This document shows, piece by piece, positions 1 through 12,523 of a stretch of DNA of 64,000 nt. The position numbers and the translations under genes are program-made. This DNA comes from Xiphias gladius (taxonomy: Eukaryota; Chordata; Actinopteri; Istiophoriformes; Xiphiidae): assembly GCF_016859285.1 (NCBI RefSeq), contig NC_053413.1:26318439-26382438 (forward strand), given 5' to 3'. Below the pieces are notes generated by a model. It was not told the DNA's origin. It saw nothing but the letters and a program-made list of their open reading frames with translations, and did no database searches. The stretch's first letter is position 1, and each line of letters begins with the position of its first letter.

Positions 1-717
1 GTGCTCACGGTCCAGCACAGTAACCATTGCATGCAAGACACTACTGAACATGACTAAATAGAAAAATAATACAGTTAGTTAGATTTTTCAGGTTTTTGAA
101 ATGTTATGGTTGCACAGAAACATATTACAACTAAATACTCTGATTTTGTTCTAAATATTATTACATATCTTTACCTTCTCATCACACAGCCACCTCAGGT
201 TTTTTATTTTTGTGCAGTTTTCACTATTTCAACTTTTTCTTGTGAGAGAAATCGTGTTTGTTCGGTCAGTTTTTCACGGCGGCCGGCTCATAGTACAACC
301 ATACCCATAAGCCTCAGCTGCTTATGGAGAAGAGCCATCCAAAACTGACCCGGAATCTGAGAGTGAACTGATTTTTAAACTGCTGAATGTTTCATCAGGT
401 TTCTACAAGCTGTAATCTTTAGCTTCAGCTCCTAGTTGGAGGAGTACTAGAGAGAATTTTTTTTTTTTTTTTTATGGCCACAGACTTTTGATTTCAAAGA
501 ACCTGATATTTTCTAATACATGTACTTATGGTTTGTAATGTCCATTCAACTGTCAGCTGTCTGATAATGCAGAAAATAACCCCAAATTAGACTTACGCTT
601 TGCTACTAGTGATCTTGCATAAAGTAGAAAAAAAAAAAGTAAGGTCTAGAAATAAGTTTTAGAGTTTTTAAAATTCAAAACCTAAACGACTGCTGTCTTG
701 ATATTCTCTCTCTCCAG
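1..717 (+). other. slco3a1: Intron of slco3a1 (partial)
   Basis: This is sequence upstream of the first visible slco3a1 exon and ends in a pyrimidine-rich acceptor (ctctctctccag) at 717. I see no coding exon in it. It holds poly(T) and poly(A) runs near 459 and 630. Confidence 0.7.
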
Positions 718-3700
718 ACCGACTCTCACCATGACCCAGAGGAACCTGACTGGAGGCTGTAATGTGAACTGCGGCTGTAAAATCCACGAGTACGCTCCGG
801 TCTGCGGCTCTGACGGCATCACGTACTTCAACCCCTGCCTGGCTGGCTGCAGCAGCGTGGCCAACGATAGCACCGGGGTACGGGGCCGGGGATAGCGGAT
901 GAGCAGCACAAGCTAATGCAGTCGTTAAAAGATATCAAGCTTTTACACGATTTTACACGATTAATGTTTCTGTGCAGCTGTAAAAAACATGAAAAAGCTT
1001 AGAAGGCTTAGTGAGTGAGTTCATTGCAGTTTAAGATCTTACCAGGTGAGGAGATTGTTGCTGATGAAACTGAGCTGAAAAATTGTGATTTCATGTCCTG
1101 CAGAATTTAAAGAAGGGGATACTGGTACATTTTTAAAATTTTTGATAGCGTCATTTAATTGAACTGAAATTAAAAGTGTAGAGGCCGAGAGAGGCTGGCA
1201 GTCTTCTTGATGATGATCTCACTTGTTTACAGTTCTGAATTTAATGTCTTTAATAACATGGTATTCAAGTCACAGTCTCTAAACCTCTGTACACGTCCCC
1301 GTCTGCCCTCCAGATTCGTAACTACTCAGACTGCGCCTGCGTCCAGAGTCGGCAGGTCATCACGCCATCGTCCAGCGGCCAGGGCAGCAACCAGCTGCAG
1401 CTTGTCATCGTCAAAACCTACCTGAACGAGAACGGCTACGCTGTGTCAGGGAAGTGCGACCGCACCTGCAGCACCCTCATCCCCTTCCTCATCTTCCTCT
1501 TCATCGTCACGCTCATCACTGCCTGCGCCCAGCCCTCCGCCATCATCGTCACCCTAAGGTATGGGTATGGTAAAAAAAAAAAAGTCAAGTCAAAAGTTTT
1601 ACTGAAACTGAAAAGGCCAAATGAGTTGATCTTGTGATCTTGTGCAGAAAAATCCAAATTTTACAACTTCATAAACTCCAATTGTTACACTTATTGTGGC
1701 AAAAATGGCATATTTGGGATAACCACAACCCATTTATACCCACTTATGCAGAAAGAAATCAACGGAAATATTAATATTTGGTCTTACAGCTGCTAAGTGT
1801 TGAGTGTTGTTGTGATTGTGACATCAATTGATGATATAGAATCTGTCCCAGAAGCAACCTGGAGCTTGTGCACAGTTCACCGGAAGTCCAGCCTCCGATG
1901 CGGATTTACAACCCTTTTTTTGGGGGCTTCCTGTTCTGTTAGAATTTTTTTGGGTCCTTAAAATAATGAAAAAGATGAAGCCACATGACCGAGGTGGACA
2001 GAATAGACTGTTATTGGAGCCCACAAAAATCCCAAGTCATATACAATTGTTATCAATCCTTTCATGGTAAATGCTGCCAGTTTGAATGACGATAGAGAAT
2101 TTTTGTATCCTGCTTGCCGCCTCCTGTTCATTAGCACAAAATTCTGTATTGTAGTTTTCGCATGTATTTCTATGCATTCTATGTGTTTTTAATCATAGTG
2201 TTCCGGTTTGAATGTTCTCCTCTTGTATACAAGTTGATGGTTGGTTTATGGAGGCCATATATTGTTGACATGACAAACAGCTTCGCTTTCCCCAGTTTGG
2301 AACATGATTAAAAAAAACAACCTTGTGATGTTTTATTTGGTAAATCCCGTTCATCTGGCTGTCCGTGTAGTTCAGAAATAGCCAGTTACAACAGTTCCTT
2401 TCTTTGCTTCACTATTAAGGTGTTCCTCAGTCTCCACCTCTCTGTGTGGTTTTGTGTCTTGCAGGTCTGTAGCGGAGCAGGAGAGGCCGTTTGCTCTGGG
2501 AATGCAGTTTGTTCTCCTCAGGACTCTCGGTGAGTGGAATCACCGCAGGAAAAAAAAAAACGGGAGAAAACTACTCCCCAATTTTATTTTTTTTATGCTG
2601 ACAGAGGATTTCAGTTGGTTTGTTGTTGACACGAGAAAAGTCTAAATTCAAAGGTACAATATCAGCAACGTTCTCCGAGGAGATCGGTGCCAGTCTTTCA
2701 CAAACCTGTATCAGTCCAGGCTGACCGACGGCCCGATTTAGCATTAAGAAATGAGATGTTGCCTGTTTAATGCCTCAGCAACATCACCGTTCTCTTGAAT
2801 AGGGGGTGGGGAGTCAAATTGGATTTGATATATGGAGTTTGGACAGAGAGCTGCTGTCAGTATGAATTAACTAGAAAACATTTACAAACTTAGGGCGTGG
2901 ACTTTGAAAGACGTGGGCTGATAACCAGGCAGGGAGAGGACTGAAAGATGTTGGGTTTTTGCATCATGGGAATCGTAGGATGCAGTGTTCCTCGTTAGTC
3001 TATTAATGCAGTTTTGGCCATTGTTTTTTTTCCATCTGTTTCTCGCAAATCCAACAACTTTATTGACGTGCCTGCTGAATCACTGGAGTAGAATAAACTA
3101 TCCCATTTCACTGAGACGATTTGGATCTTCTCAGTTTGGTCAAATTCTGTCGGTTGTGCTTATTTATAAACTCATGAGTGTTGTCTTTTCCCTCTCTGTC
3201 CCTCTTGCTCCTCACTCTTTCCTCACTGTTTTCCTGTCACTGGCCCATCTGTCCCCTTTTCTTGCCACTTTCTTTTTTCTTCATTTTGTTGTTGGCATGT
3301 GCTCCTTCTCTGTTTTCTCCTCCTCTTCCTCTCTTCTCTCTTTTTCATTTCCTCTCGTCTTTTCCCTCTTTTCTCCACTCAGCCTACATCCCAACACCCA
3401 TTTACTTCGGCGCCGTCATTGACACCACCTGCATGTTGTGGCAGCAGGACTGCGGTGTCCACGGCTCCTGCTGGGAGTACGACGTCACCTCCCTGCGTTT
3501 TGTCTACTTCGGCCTTGCCGCCAGCCTCAAGTTCCTCGGCTTCTTCTTCATCTTCCTCACCTGGTACTCCATCAAGTACAAGGAGGAGCGGGTGGAGCGC
3601 TGGCTCAAGCGCCACCTGTCGCCCGTTGACACTGTGGGCAGCCTTGTCTGCCACCCGGGCGGCCACAAGGGCCACGCCCGCACCCGCTCCTGCCCCGTCA

Positions 3701-3903
3701 ACATTCCACGAAGCGACCCTAACACTCTGCCCGCTAACGCTCCGCCACGCGCCGGCGCCCTCAACCGTGGCGTCAGCACCCAGAGTTGCCCTGGCAATGA
3801 GCTAAAAGCAATAACTCCTCCCCCTCCGGCTGCGCCATCACCTGCAGCGGCACCCGCCCCCACGCCGGCCCAATCGCTGGAGCACGTTTCTGTCCGAGTC
3901 TGA
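718..3903 (+). CDS. slco3a1: Solute carrier organic anion transporter 3A1, C-terminal 329 residues (partial)
   Basis: Four exons join in frame: 718-877, 1314-1558, 2465-2529 and 3383-3903, each bounded by AG/GT; the stop is TGA at 3901-3903. The first exon begins on the third base of a codon, so the gene continues left of the window. The peptide opens with the extracellular Kazal-like cysteine domain of OATPs (GCNVNCGCKIHEY, VCGSDGITYFNPCLAGC), then a transmembrane helix around TLIPFLIFLFIVTLITACA, then GMQFVLLRTLAYIPTPIYFG, the acidic loop IDTTCMLWQQDCG, and the last membrane helix before WYSIKYKEERVERW. This closely follows human SLCO3A1 as I recall it; OATP3A1 is a plasma-membrane carrier for prostaglandins, thyroxine and other organic anions. 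The cytosolic tail is long and Pro/Ala-rich, unlike the human tail, and ends SVRV, a possible class II PDZ ligand. The fragment is about 46% of a usual 710-aa OATP. Confidence 0.93.
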
Positions 3904-5689
3904 GTTTCAGAAGGGGGATGGGCGATGAGCCAGGTCCCACTGACATCTCTTTTATTCTGAAATCTAGTCAGCTGGATTTTAGCCGCTGTCAAAGGCACCA
4001 GTCATCACGTGGAGCTCTGCTGTCATCTCAAAACTCTTGTTGGCTGGTAAAACAAGTGGCTTTTCAGTTTTGTCTGCACCAATGGCCTCCGCGGGTCAAA
4101 AACCATCAAGTGGAGGTCCTGATTTGTTCAGAGCCTCCAGATCAGTGGTCGAATGATGAAAAGTTGAAGTAATTTGGGGACCAACCAGCCTGGAGACCCA
4201 TCTCTGACACGAAAAATCTGCTTGGTCGGTGAAAACGTTGAAAGCAGCCAGGTGTTTTCTTTGTTTTCCACCAGCCCGGTGCAGCAAGCGGACAAAGGCT
4301 TGCCTCCCCCCGCTCTGGAGAGAGGAGAGTTCATCGCTCATAACCCCCCACCCACAACCACCATCATCACCCCCTCCCCCGGCAATATGTGCCTTCTGTC
4401 ACCACGGGCCCTCACATGTATAGTACATGTACAAACACACCCACACTGGACGTGTCTCAGATTGTCACCCTGTAGGAATAAGAGTCACCTGAACAGATAC
4501 CTCAGCTTCACCAACCCTCCCGCTTCTCAGTCACCTCACGTCTGTATGCTGCCGCTGCTGCTGCTTCTTCTTCTTCTTCTTCTTCCACACTTGTGTTTTT
4601 TATTTTTTCACCCCCCGTGTGAGCGACGTTTTGTTTTCCGGACACTGCATATCAGCGCTCTCACGGAACAAAAAAAAAAAAAACCCTCTGGAAATGTGAT
4701 ACACTGTAATTAAGTGTTAAGAACTGGAAACCGATGGCTTGGTGCTATGTAAAAAAACAAAAAACAAAAAAAAAACAAAAAACAAAAAAAAAAAGTTTAG
4801 CATCCATTTTTGTTCTTTTTGGGTTGTTTTGTTTTTGTTTCGTTTTTGTTGTTTTTTTAGGGTTAAAAACATTTGAAAAGAACCCAACTGGACAACAGGT
4901 CACTGGGCTAAGCAGCTTGGCACGTACAAAATGCATTCCTGTCCAATGCAAGGCCTTTTGTTGCTCCCCTGACACAATGACACGTAGTATTACCGCTGGA
5001 AGTCGGATTGTTTGGCTTTTGCCAGCTCTATACAATGCATCCATATATCCGAGCCGTTCCCCCCCCCGACTGGCACCCTGATAAGTGGTTTAACCTGAAA
5101 AGAACAGGATCGGCATTTTCCTCCTGACCACATTCCTGGCTGGACGAGTCACTGGGATCCTCCGCACGACTGGAAGAAAAACTGTGCTCGGAGGAGTTTT
5201 CGAGGTTGGACTGGGACAGCGCTCTTGCATTCTTGACGGGCTGTTTTTCTGACTACTTACCAGGCTCAATGAGAGATACAGCCGATCACGTACCAACAGC
5301 AGCACCAACATTTGTACTAAACATGTAAGAAAGACCAAGTAGTCGACCATCACGTAGAGGTCATAGCGTAGTCGTCTATTCTTCGTCAGCTCCAGAAGTA
5401 AAAGCTGCTGATGAATTTTGGGGAGAATCTTTGGATAGAAACTTGTTTTCTTGCCCTGCATCATGTTGGCTAATTGTTTAACAGTAGTACCAGTGATTTA
5501 TGGGTAATGACCTTCTTGCCTGAGAGAATAGGATGTGCAGTTTTCTTCACCACATGCCAGACCAGACAGCAGTTTGCAAATATATGCAAGTTAAAGTGTG
5601 GAAAGTAAAAAGAAGGCAACAGTTTCGAGGTCATGAAAAGTTTTGAAATTTAGCAAAATCACAGGGAAAGTAGGGAAAAGGCTACTGAT

Positions 5690-5900
5690 CATTGCAGCTA
5701 ATGATTGTTTTCTTTATCTAGAAATCTACTGATTATTTTTTAAAATTAAACAATGAGTTTAGAAAGAAAAGAGAGAAAAAAAGTCAAAAAGCGAAAAATG
5801 CTCTCTGAGCCCAAGGTGACATCTTGAAATGCGTCTGACAGTCAGTTGACTAATCACTTACCGTTTGAGCACTAGATTGTCCCTAAACTAGTTGCTCTTT
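5690..5900 (+). repeat. Degraded copy of a dispersed fish repeat (ATTAATCG family)
   Basis: The segment carries the landmarks of a teleost dispersed element I recognise from phrases such as 'gcagctaatgatt', 'agtcaaaaagcgaaaaatg' and 'gagcccaaggtgacatcttg'. Better copies in this window lie at 23170-23480, 25258-25650 and 26425-26730. It has no coding capacity. The family name is not certain to me. Confidence 0.45.
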
Positions 5901-6163
5901 GATAGCTGAGGCCCAGGAGTTGAGGAAGTTCCTGTGCAGAGTAGTTCCTGGTGCCGTCGCTTCATCAAGCCATAACTACACTGTAAAGAAATCTCCATCT
6001 AATCAAGTCATTTTTTTTTTTTTTTTTCGGCCTTAAAAGTCTAAAAAATATTTTCTTAGAAACTGTTGGAAAAAAATTGGCCAGGGCAGAAAGATTTTCA
6101 CCCTGTTTTAAAATACAAAATGGGGGTTTTTTTTCCCGCAAAACAATCTCAGCCCAAGCTTCA

Positions 6164-6572
6164 TTTAGCAGTCGTCACGGAGCTTTCGATCGTTATCGGA
6201 TGATCTTCCTCAGCAGATGAATGCACAGATGTCATAGAGTTGCGGATGTAGTCAAAAATTTCTATTTTATCTGAGCTCTTTAAGGACTCATTTGTCTTTA
6301 CTTAGAAGTTGAGGTTTCCTTCTTGACCGCAGTAAAAGCAGTTGACAAAACAATCCCCATCCCAAGATCCGTTTAGTGGCTCTTCTGGAGTTTTCAGTCA
6401 TATCACTTGATCTTCACCAGCAGAAATCGGCTGTCCTTTAAGTGATCAGAAGAAAAGAAAGAAAAAAAAAAAAAATTTTGAACCTACGCAATTGCATGAC
6501 AACTGAGCAAGCTCCATCTGCCGTTGAAGATCATGTGCTATCATGGAAAGCTCCAGAACAGCTACTAAAGGG
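6164..6572. mobile_element. Non-autonomous DNA element with inverted ends (CGGAGCTTTCGATC family)
   Basis: The left end, near 6170-6190, reads as a CGGAGCTTTCGATC motif. The right end, near 6545-6567, is its approximate inverse (GAAAGCTCCAGAACAGC). A second left-end-like motif (CTTCTGGAGTTTTCAGTC) occurs near 6378-6396, so this may be two nested or joined copies. A related, cleaner element with the same ends lies at 54431-54659. No transposase frame is seen, which suggests a MITE. Confidence 0.5.
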
Positions 6573-8318
6573 AGCCCGAAGGTGACGTTGTCTTGGCAAC
6601 TGTTGTTTCCAAGGTCATAAATGAACTCGGGAAGTTTCAAAAGAACTTCTTTAAATGAGTGTCTCTGTTTGAAGAGAGACTAGAATAAGGCGATGGGACG
6701 CCGCTTTGCGACCAAGAAAACTGACTTAAAACTGGAGGATCTGTTGAAATTATTCCACCACACTGGCAGAGTTTTTCCACAGGTTTTAAGAAAGTGAGAC
6801 CTTTGAGAGACTGTACCCCAAAAAAAAAAAAAAAAATTAGAAATTAGATGGGGTTTTTAAAGCAGCGGAGAAACATTACATTGGACACAAAAGCCAAAAT
6901 CCTCTCATTTTGTAATTTTTCAAAAAAGCGTCTGGCATTATGAAGAGGAAAACTGTACTTAAAGAAAGCAGGGAGAAATTACGCTTTTTCATTTTTCAGT
7001 AGTAAAAATACAACCACATTTAAATCTTATTCTAAAAATTAGTTAGTTTGTAAGATAGTGAAAGTTTGGGATTTTCAGACTGTGGATGTAAGAACGTAAG
7101 AAATGCTGTAATGTGAATTTTATATGAAAACGATCAACCAACTATGAAATTGAAACACCACTGAATTTACAGGACTGGAACATTTTACTTTGAAAACCGT
7201 CGGTTTGATTTTATGTGGTTTCATTTCCCCTCTTTCCATTTAAGTTGTGCCATTTAAGAAACTTTTTATTTTTTTTTATTTTTCATGTTCAAAAATTCAG
7301 ATGGAAAAAAAAAAAAAATCACACGTCTGAGGTTTCCAGTAGGTCATCTGAAGTTTTTCTTTGTTGGATCACACGACTGACTGGAGGTCCCGTCGATCCT
7401 CGTCAGCCCGGATGTTCATGTTTGAATTTTTTTTATGTTGACTTTGGGCGTCTGAATTTTACCAGTCTAATTTGAGCAACCGGATTTTTTTTTTTTTTTT
7501 TTTTTGACCTGAAAGTCGAATCTGCTTTAATTTTTAGATTTGCTTTATGAACATTTTTTTTTTTTTTTTTTTTTAAATCCCTAGAACAAACAAAGAAACT
7601 GCTCCGCTGAAAATGATCCTAGTTGGAACACACACATTCAGACAAATGGTTTTCAGAGTGAAATATTTCAGGGCTCTACATTGTGATTACTCCATAAAAA
7701 TAGGTGACTTTTTTTTTCTTTTTTTTAAAGGGTTAGTCCATGGCATTTCTGAGCTGTAAGACCTGGAGTAACAGTATTAATTTTTCAACACCTTAAAGCA
7801 GTATTACCAGTTATGTCCTAAAGAGCAGCCTCCGTGCTCATGACGCGCGTTGTTACAGCAGTGCGAATCATCAGATTTGTTGGCCTTTCGTTGCAAATCT
7901 CTCCTTTCCACTGTGTTTTTTGTTTTCTTGTTTTTTTAATTATAATTTTTTTCGGTTTATCCTGAATCTTCAGACCTCAATGAAGACACTGTGTTTAGGA
8001 CCGTTGTGCTGCCTGTGGAGGCAAAGTGTTTCACACACACACACACACAACATGCAGTAGTTATGAGCTACCGGGTCAGCTGCTGTCCTCTGAGGACGCT
8101 CGCTGGTTAGGACATGGAACAGCACGTAGAGACAGGAAGGCATTAATTCAAAAAGGAGGAGGAAAAAAAAAAAAAGAGCCGAGAGACAAGACAAAACAAA
8201 ACAAAAACCAAAACAGTATGATTATCAGGAAAAATGGTAGTGGGACTTGTGTCTCATGTGATCAGTACTTTTACATTTGAGAATTTTGTATAAAAAATGT
8301 CGTAAAATGGCGAAAATG

Positions 8319-8484
8319 CTGTTCATGTCCTCAGATGTCGGGTTTAGTCAGACCATCGGCCCGGAAACCCAAAAATATTCACTTCGCTTTCATGGAAGAC
8401 GGAGAAAAAGCTGCAGATTTTCACGTTTTAGAAGCTGGAACCGGGGAATTTTTGGCAACTTGGTAACAGACTAATGGTTTCAGC
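8319..8484 (+). repeat. Copy of dispersed fish repeat (ATTAATCG family), fragment
   Basis: Shared landmarks are 'cagaccatcggcccgg', 'aaacccaaaaatattcac' and 'agaagctggaaccgggg', in the same order as the copy at 23265-23480. The overlapping short reading frame is a by-product of the repeat. Confidence 0.5.
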
Positions 8485-9534
8485 TCCAGCAGGTCAGTTG
8501 TTAACGCTTTGCTGCCTTTTGAAAACATTTCCAAAATCCTTCAGACCATTTTTTTCTGATGCAGAGGTTAAGTGGATTTGAACCTGTTTAAAATTCGCTG
8601 CGGCCAAACAAAAATGTGGTAATGCTTAATCAAACCGCCTATTCTGCATTCCTAAGCAATATATGAGCAGATTACATGAATGTACAGTATTCGTCAACAA
8701 TTCAAACTTCTGTAAAGATATTTTATATATTTTAAAACTGTGTTTCACCAGAGTGTCATCCATTTATTTCGTTTCTACACCAGCATCCAGCTCCATCCGA
8801 TGCGTCACAGGAGGAGTTAAGACTTGTTGACGGATACATTGATAAACACTTAAAAATGCCTGTACAGCTGCTTACAACTACAGCATAGTGAGTTAGAAAA
8901 CCATGTATTAAATGTTGATATAATGCTTATTAATGCTAAGCTGCTGGGTTGAAGTGTTGGAGAACGTTAACCGGCTGAGCCCTTGTGTCCGAAGCTTTCA
9001 ATGCTAGCGTCAACACAGTAACAGTGACAGAATTATTGGCACCGATATCTGAACCGAACCTTTTCGGTACCTTGGTATTGGGAATAGAAACACGTTTTTA
9101 ACCTGAACTGACGTTGCCTCAACACTACGGCTACACCTCACGGTTACTTTCATGATCAGTTAATCTGAGAGTTTGTCCTTGGATTAATCAAGTGGTCGTT
9201 TTGACAAAAAATCGTTGAGGGGGAAAAAAAAAAAAAAAAAAAATCCCCGTCCCGTCAGCTTGTTTTGTCAGACCAATATATTCAATTTACTAGTTTAGTT
9301 AGTACTTCATTTACTTGGAAAAATGAAAAAACGGCATTTAGACCTTCACGTTTGGACAATTAAGTTATTTAAAAAAACATTTAATTATCAAAATAAAAAA
9401 CTTGTGGACTCATGAACTCGGTATTTCTAAAATCCTGGGCACAGCTCTGGGGAGAACACAACTTAGGCTAAAGCTTCTGAGGATGATACTTAATGCTTTG
9501 GATAACAAGAGGTAATCGGTTGCATGTATCAACA

Positions 9535-10332
9535 TTTTTTTTTTTTTTCACGGCCTTGCTACTGTCTATCCTCCTCCCCTGCTCGTTTCACGTCCTCTTT
9601 CGGGCAGAAGGCGGCGTTTGCCTCCGCGCGTCGTTTCATGTAGTAAAATGTGGCATCAATTCCCGACCGTGACCACACACACACACACACACACACACAG
9701 ACTGAATCTGGATCTGTATGAGCTCCATCACACAGATGTAGGTTGGTTCACTTTTTTTGTTTTTTTTTTTTTTTTTCACGGCCTTGCTACTGTCTATCCT
9801 CCTCCCCTGCTCGTTTCACGTCCTCTTTCGGGCAGAAGGCGGCGTTTGCCTCCGCGCGTCGTTTCATGTAGTAAAATGTGGCATCAATTCCCGACCGTGA
9901 CCACACACACACACACAGACTGAATCTGGATCTGTATGAGCTCCATCACACAGATGTAGGTTGGTTCACTTTTTTTGTTTTTTTTTTTTTTTCACGGCCT
10001 TGCTACTGTCTATCCTCCTCCCCTGCTCGTTTCACGTCCTCTTTCGGGCAGAAGGCGGCGTTTGCCTCCGCGCGTCGTTTCATGTAGTAAAATGTGGCAT
10101 CAATTCCCGACCGTGACCACACACACACACACACAGACTGAATCTGGATCTGTATGAGCTCCATCACACAGATGTAGGTTGGTTCACTTTTTTTGTTTTT
10201 TTTTTTTTTTCACGGCCTTGCTACTGTCTATCCTCCTCCCCTGCTCGTTTCACGTCCTCTTTCGGGCAGAAGGCGGCGTCTGCCTCCGCGTCGTTTCATG
10301 TAGTAAAATGTGGCATCAATTCCCGACCGTGA

Positions 10333-10374
<42 letters not shown>

Positions 10375-10883
10375 TGAATCTGGATCTGTATGAGCTCCAT
10401 CACACAGATGTAGGTTGGTTCACTTTTTTTTTTGTTTTTTTTTTTTTTTCACGGCCTTGCTACTGTCTATCCTCCTCCCCTGCTCGTTTCACGTCCTCTT
10501 TCGGGCAGAAGGCGGCGTTTGCCTCCGCGCGTCGTTTCATGTAGTAAAATGTGGCATCAATTCCCGACCGTGACCACACACACACACACACAGACTGAAT
10601 CTGGATCTGTATGAGCTCCATCACACAGATGTAGGTTGGTTCACTTTTTTTGTTTTTTTTTTTTTTTCACGGCCTTGCTACTGTCTATCCTCCTCCCCTG
10701 CTCGTTTCACGTCCTCTTTCGGGCAGAAGGCGGCGTTTGCCTCCGCGCGTCGTTTCATGTAGTAAAATGTGGCATCAATTCCCGACCGTGACCACACACA
10801 CACACACAGACTGAATCTGGATCTGTATGAGCTCCATCACACAGATGTAGGTTGGTTCACTTTTTTTGTTTTTTTTTTTTTTT
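9535..10883 (+). repeat. Tandem array of a ~217-239 bp unit, six head-to-tail copies
   Basis: Six near-identical units follow each other. The landmark CACGGCCTTGCTACTGTC starts at 9549, 9777, 9993, 10211, 10450 and 10668, so spacings are 228, 216, 218, 239 and 218 bp. Each unit is a poly(T) tract, a ~120 bp GC-rich core (ending near ATGTAGTAAAATGTGGCATC), a (CA)n run of variable length, and a closing segment (ACTGAATCTGGATCTGTATG, then GTTGGTTCAC) before the next poly(T). Length differences come mostly from the CA and T tracts. Two further units stand at 11462-11720 and 12343-12580. The open frames across it repeat with the unit and are not genes. Confidence 0.95.
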
Positions 10884-11232
10884 GACGCTTCTGTTCAGCT
10901 GGTGTCCCGGTTTCAAACCCATAAACGATGCAGGACGAGGATGAAACGTCGAGGCCGTCTCTCTGAAGGCTTCTTTGTAAATCTAATTATTACCAGAGCT
11001 ACTTTGACACCTTTTGACGAGTTCACTTTTTCCTCAAATTCGATTTTTGCAAAAATAGTTTTCCCATTTGACATAGTTTAGCTTAAGGATGAGGCTGGTG
11101 TTGTGTCTGTTTCTTATTGTCAGCAAATCCAATGCAAAGACCAGAGCCAACAACGCGTTAGTCCGTCTCCCACAGGACTTTCTGACCTCCCTCCTCTGTC
11201 TGCGGCTCTCGGCTCCTACTGAAGATGTAAAA
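10884..11232. other. Spacer between the tandem array and the composite repeats
   Basis: This interval does not repeat within the window. It begins GACGCTTCTGTTCAGC after the last poly(T) and ends at the poly(A) that opens the first composite unit. The part 11080-11230 (around GGATGAGGCTGGTGTTGTG) looks like a piece of a dispersed fish repeat, but I cannot name it. Confidence 0.4.
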
Positions 11233-11600
11233 TCTTTAGGTAGGAAAAAAAAAAAAAAGTATAGTTTCACCTATAAAACAGGCACAGTCATTTCCTAAAG
11301 CAGCTGGACACTGTAGATGTTGACAGACGTGATCCACATCTGCTGCCGCGGTGTGAGTTTGGGGCCAGCAGACAGCGAGGTTTTGAATCAGTCGGGCAGG
11401 TGGCCTCAGTGTTTCGTCCTCGCGCTGACGATTTTCCCTGCCGACACCAGCTCCGGGATTGTTTTTTTTTTTTTTTCACGGCCTTGCTACTGTCTATCCT
11501 CCTCCCCTGCTCGTTTCACGTCCTCTTTCGGGCAGAAGGCGGCGTTTGCCTCCGCGCGTCGTTTCATGTAGTAAAATGTGGCATCAATTCCCGACCGTGA

Positions 11601-11658
<58 letters not shown>

Positions 11659-12481
11659 TGAATCTGGATCTGTATGAGCTCCATCACACAGATGTAGGTT
11701 GGTTCACTTTTTTTTTTTTTTTTTTTTTTTTTTTAATCAGTATTGTATTTATTTCATAATGAGTGTTTTTGAAAGGCCACACTGAACAGAGGCAAAATGT
11801 AGATTTGTGGACACACTGTTTACAAATGCCTTGACTTCTGTCAAAAAAAATGTGAAAAAACAATAAAACAGTATTACAGAAGCTGTGGGTTTGTGGGTAT
11901 TTATTCTCTGGGTGTACAACATAAAGGCTTCTTTATGGAAACAAACTATCACCAGCATCACTTTTCTTTACCAAATTTGGTTCCAATTGATCCAAGACAG
12001 TGGCTGTGCTATTTTGGTAGGTCTAATCAGATAAAGTCTTATTGTGAAAAGAAGCAGCATTTAATACTATTTTATCCTTTTCTGACCTTTTTTTTTCTGC
12101 AAAAAAAAAAAAAAAGTATAGTTTCACCTATAAACAGGCACAGTCATTTCCTAAAGCAGCTGGACACTGTAGATGTTGACAGACGTCACTCAAACAACAG
12201 CAACGCGGCGGATTGATCCACATCTGCTGCCGCGGTGTGAGTTTGGGGCCAGCAGACAGCGAGGTTCTGAATCAGTCGGGCAGGTGACCTCAGTGTTTCG
12301 TCCTCGCGCTGACGATTTTCCCTGCCGACACCAGCTCCGGGATTTTTTTTTTTTTTTTTCACGGCCTTGCTACTGTCTATCCTCCTCCCCTGCTCGTTTC
12401 ACGTCCTCTTTCGGGCAGAAGGCGGCGTCTGCCTCCGCGTCGTTTCATGTAGTAAAATGTGGCATCAATTCCCGACCGTGA

Positions 12482-12523
<42 letters not shown>

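Larger units (their letters stand above)
3904..9534. other. 3' flank of slco3a1 and gene-poor intergenic sequence
   Basis: The 3' UTR of slco3a1 should begin at 3904. I found no clear canonical poly(A) signal close by, so its end is not placed. The rest has no convincing exon. It contains A/T homopolymers (4671-4684, 6006-6027, 7484-7506, 7554-7574, 9221-9242), a short CTT run near 4565-4583, a short CA run at 8033-8048, and fragments of dispersed elements at 5690-5900, 6164-6572 and 8319-8484. Confidence 0.6.

Noticed and set aside
3504-3998. A 164-codon minus-strand open frame and a 168-codon frame on the plus strand (3299-3805)
   Set aside because: Both are shadows of the GC-rich last coding exon of slco3a1 in other frames.
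4174-4713. A 179-codon plus-strand open frame behind slco3a1
   Set aside because: It is made of CTT repeats and poly(A), with no domain; it is most likely 3' UTR or flank.
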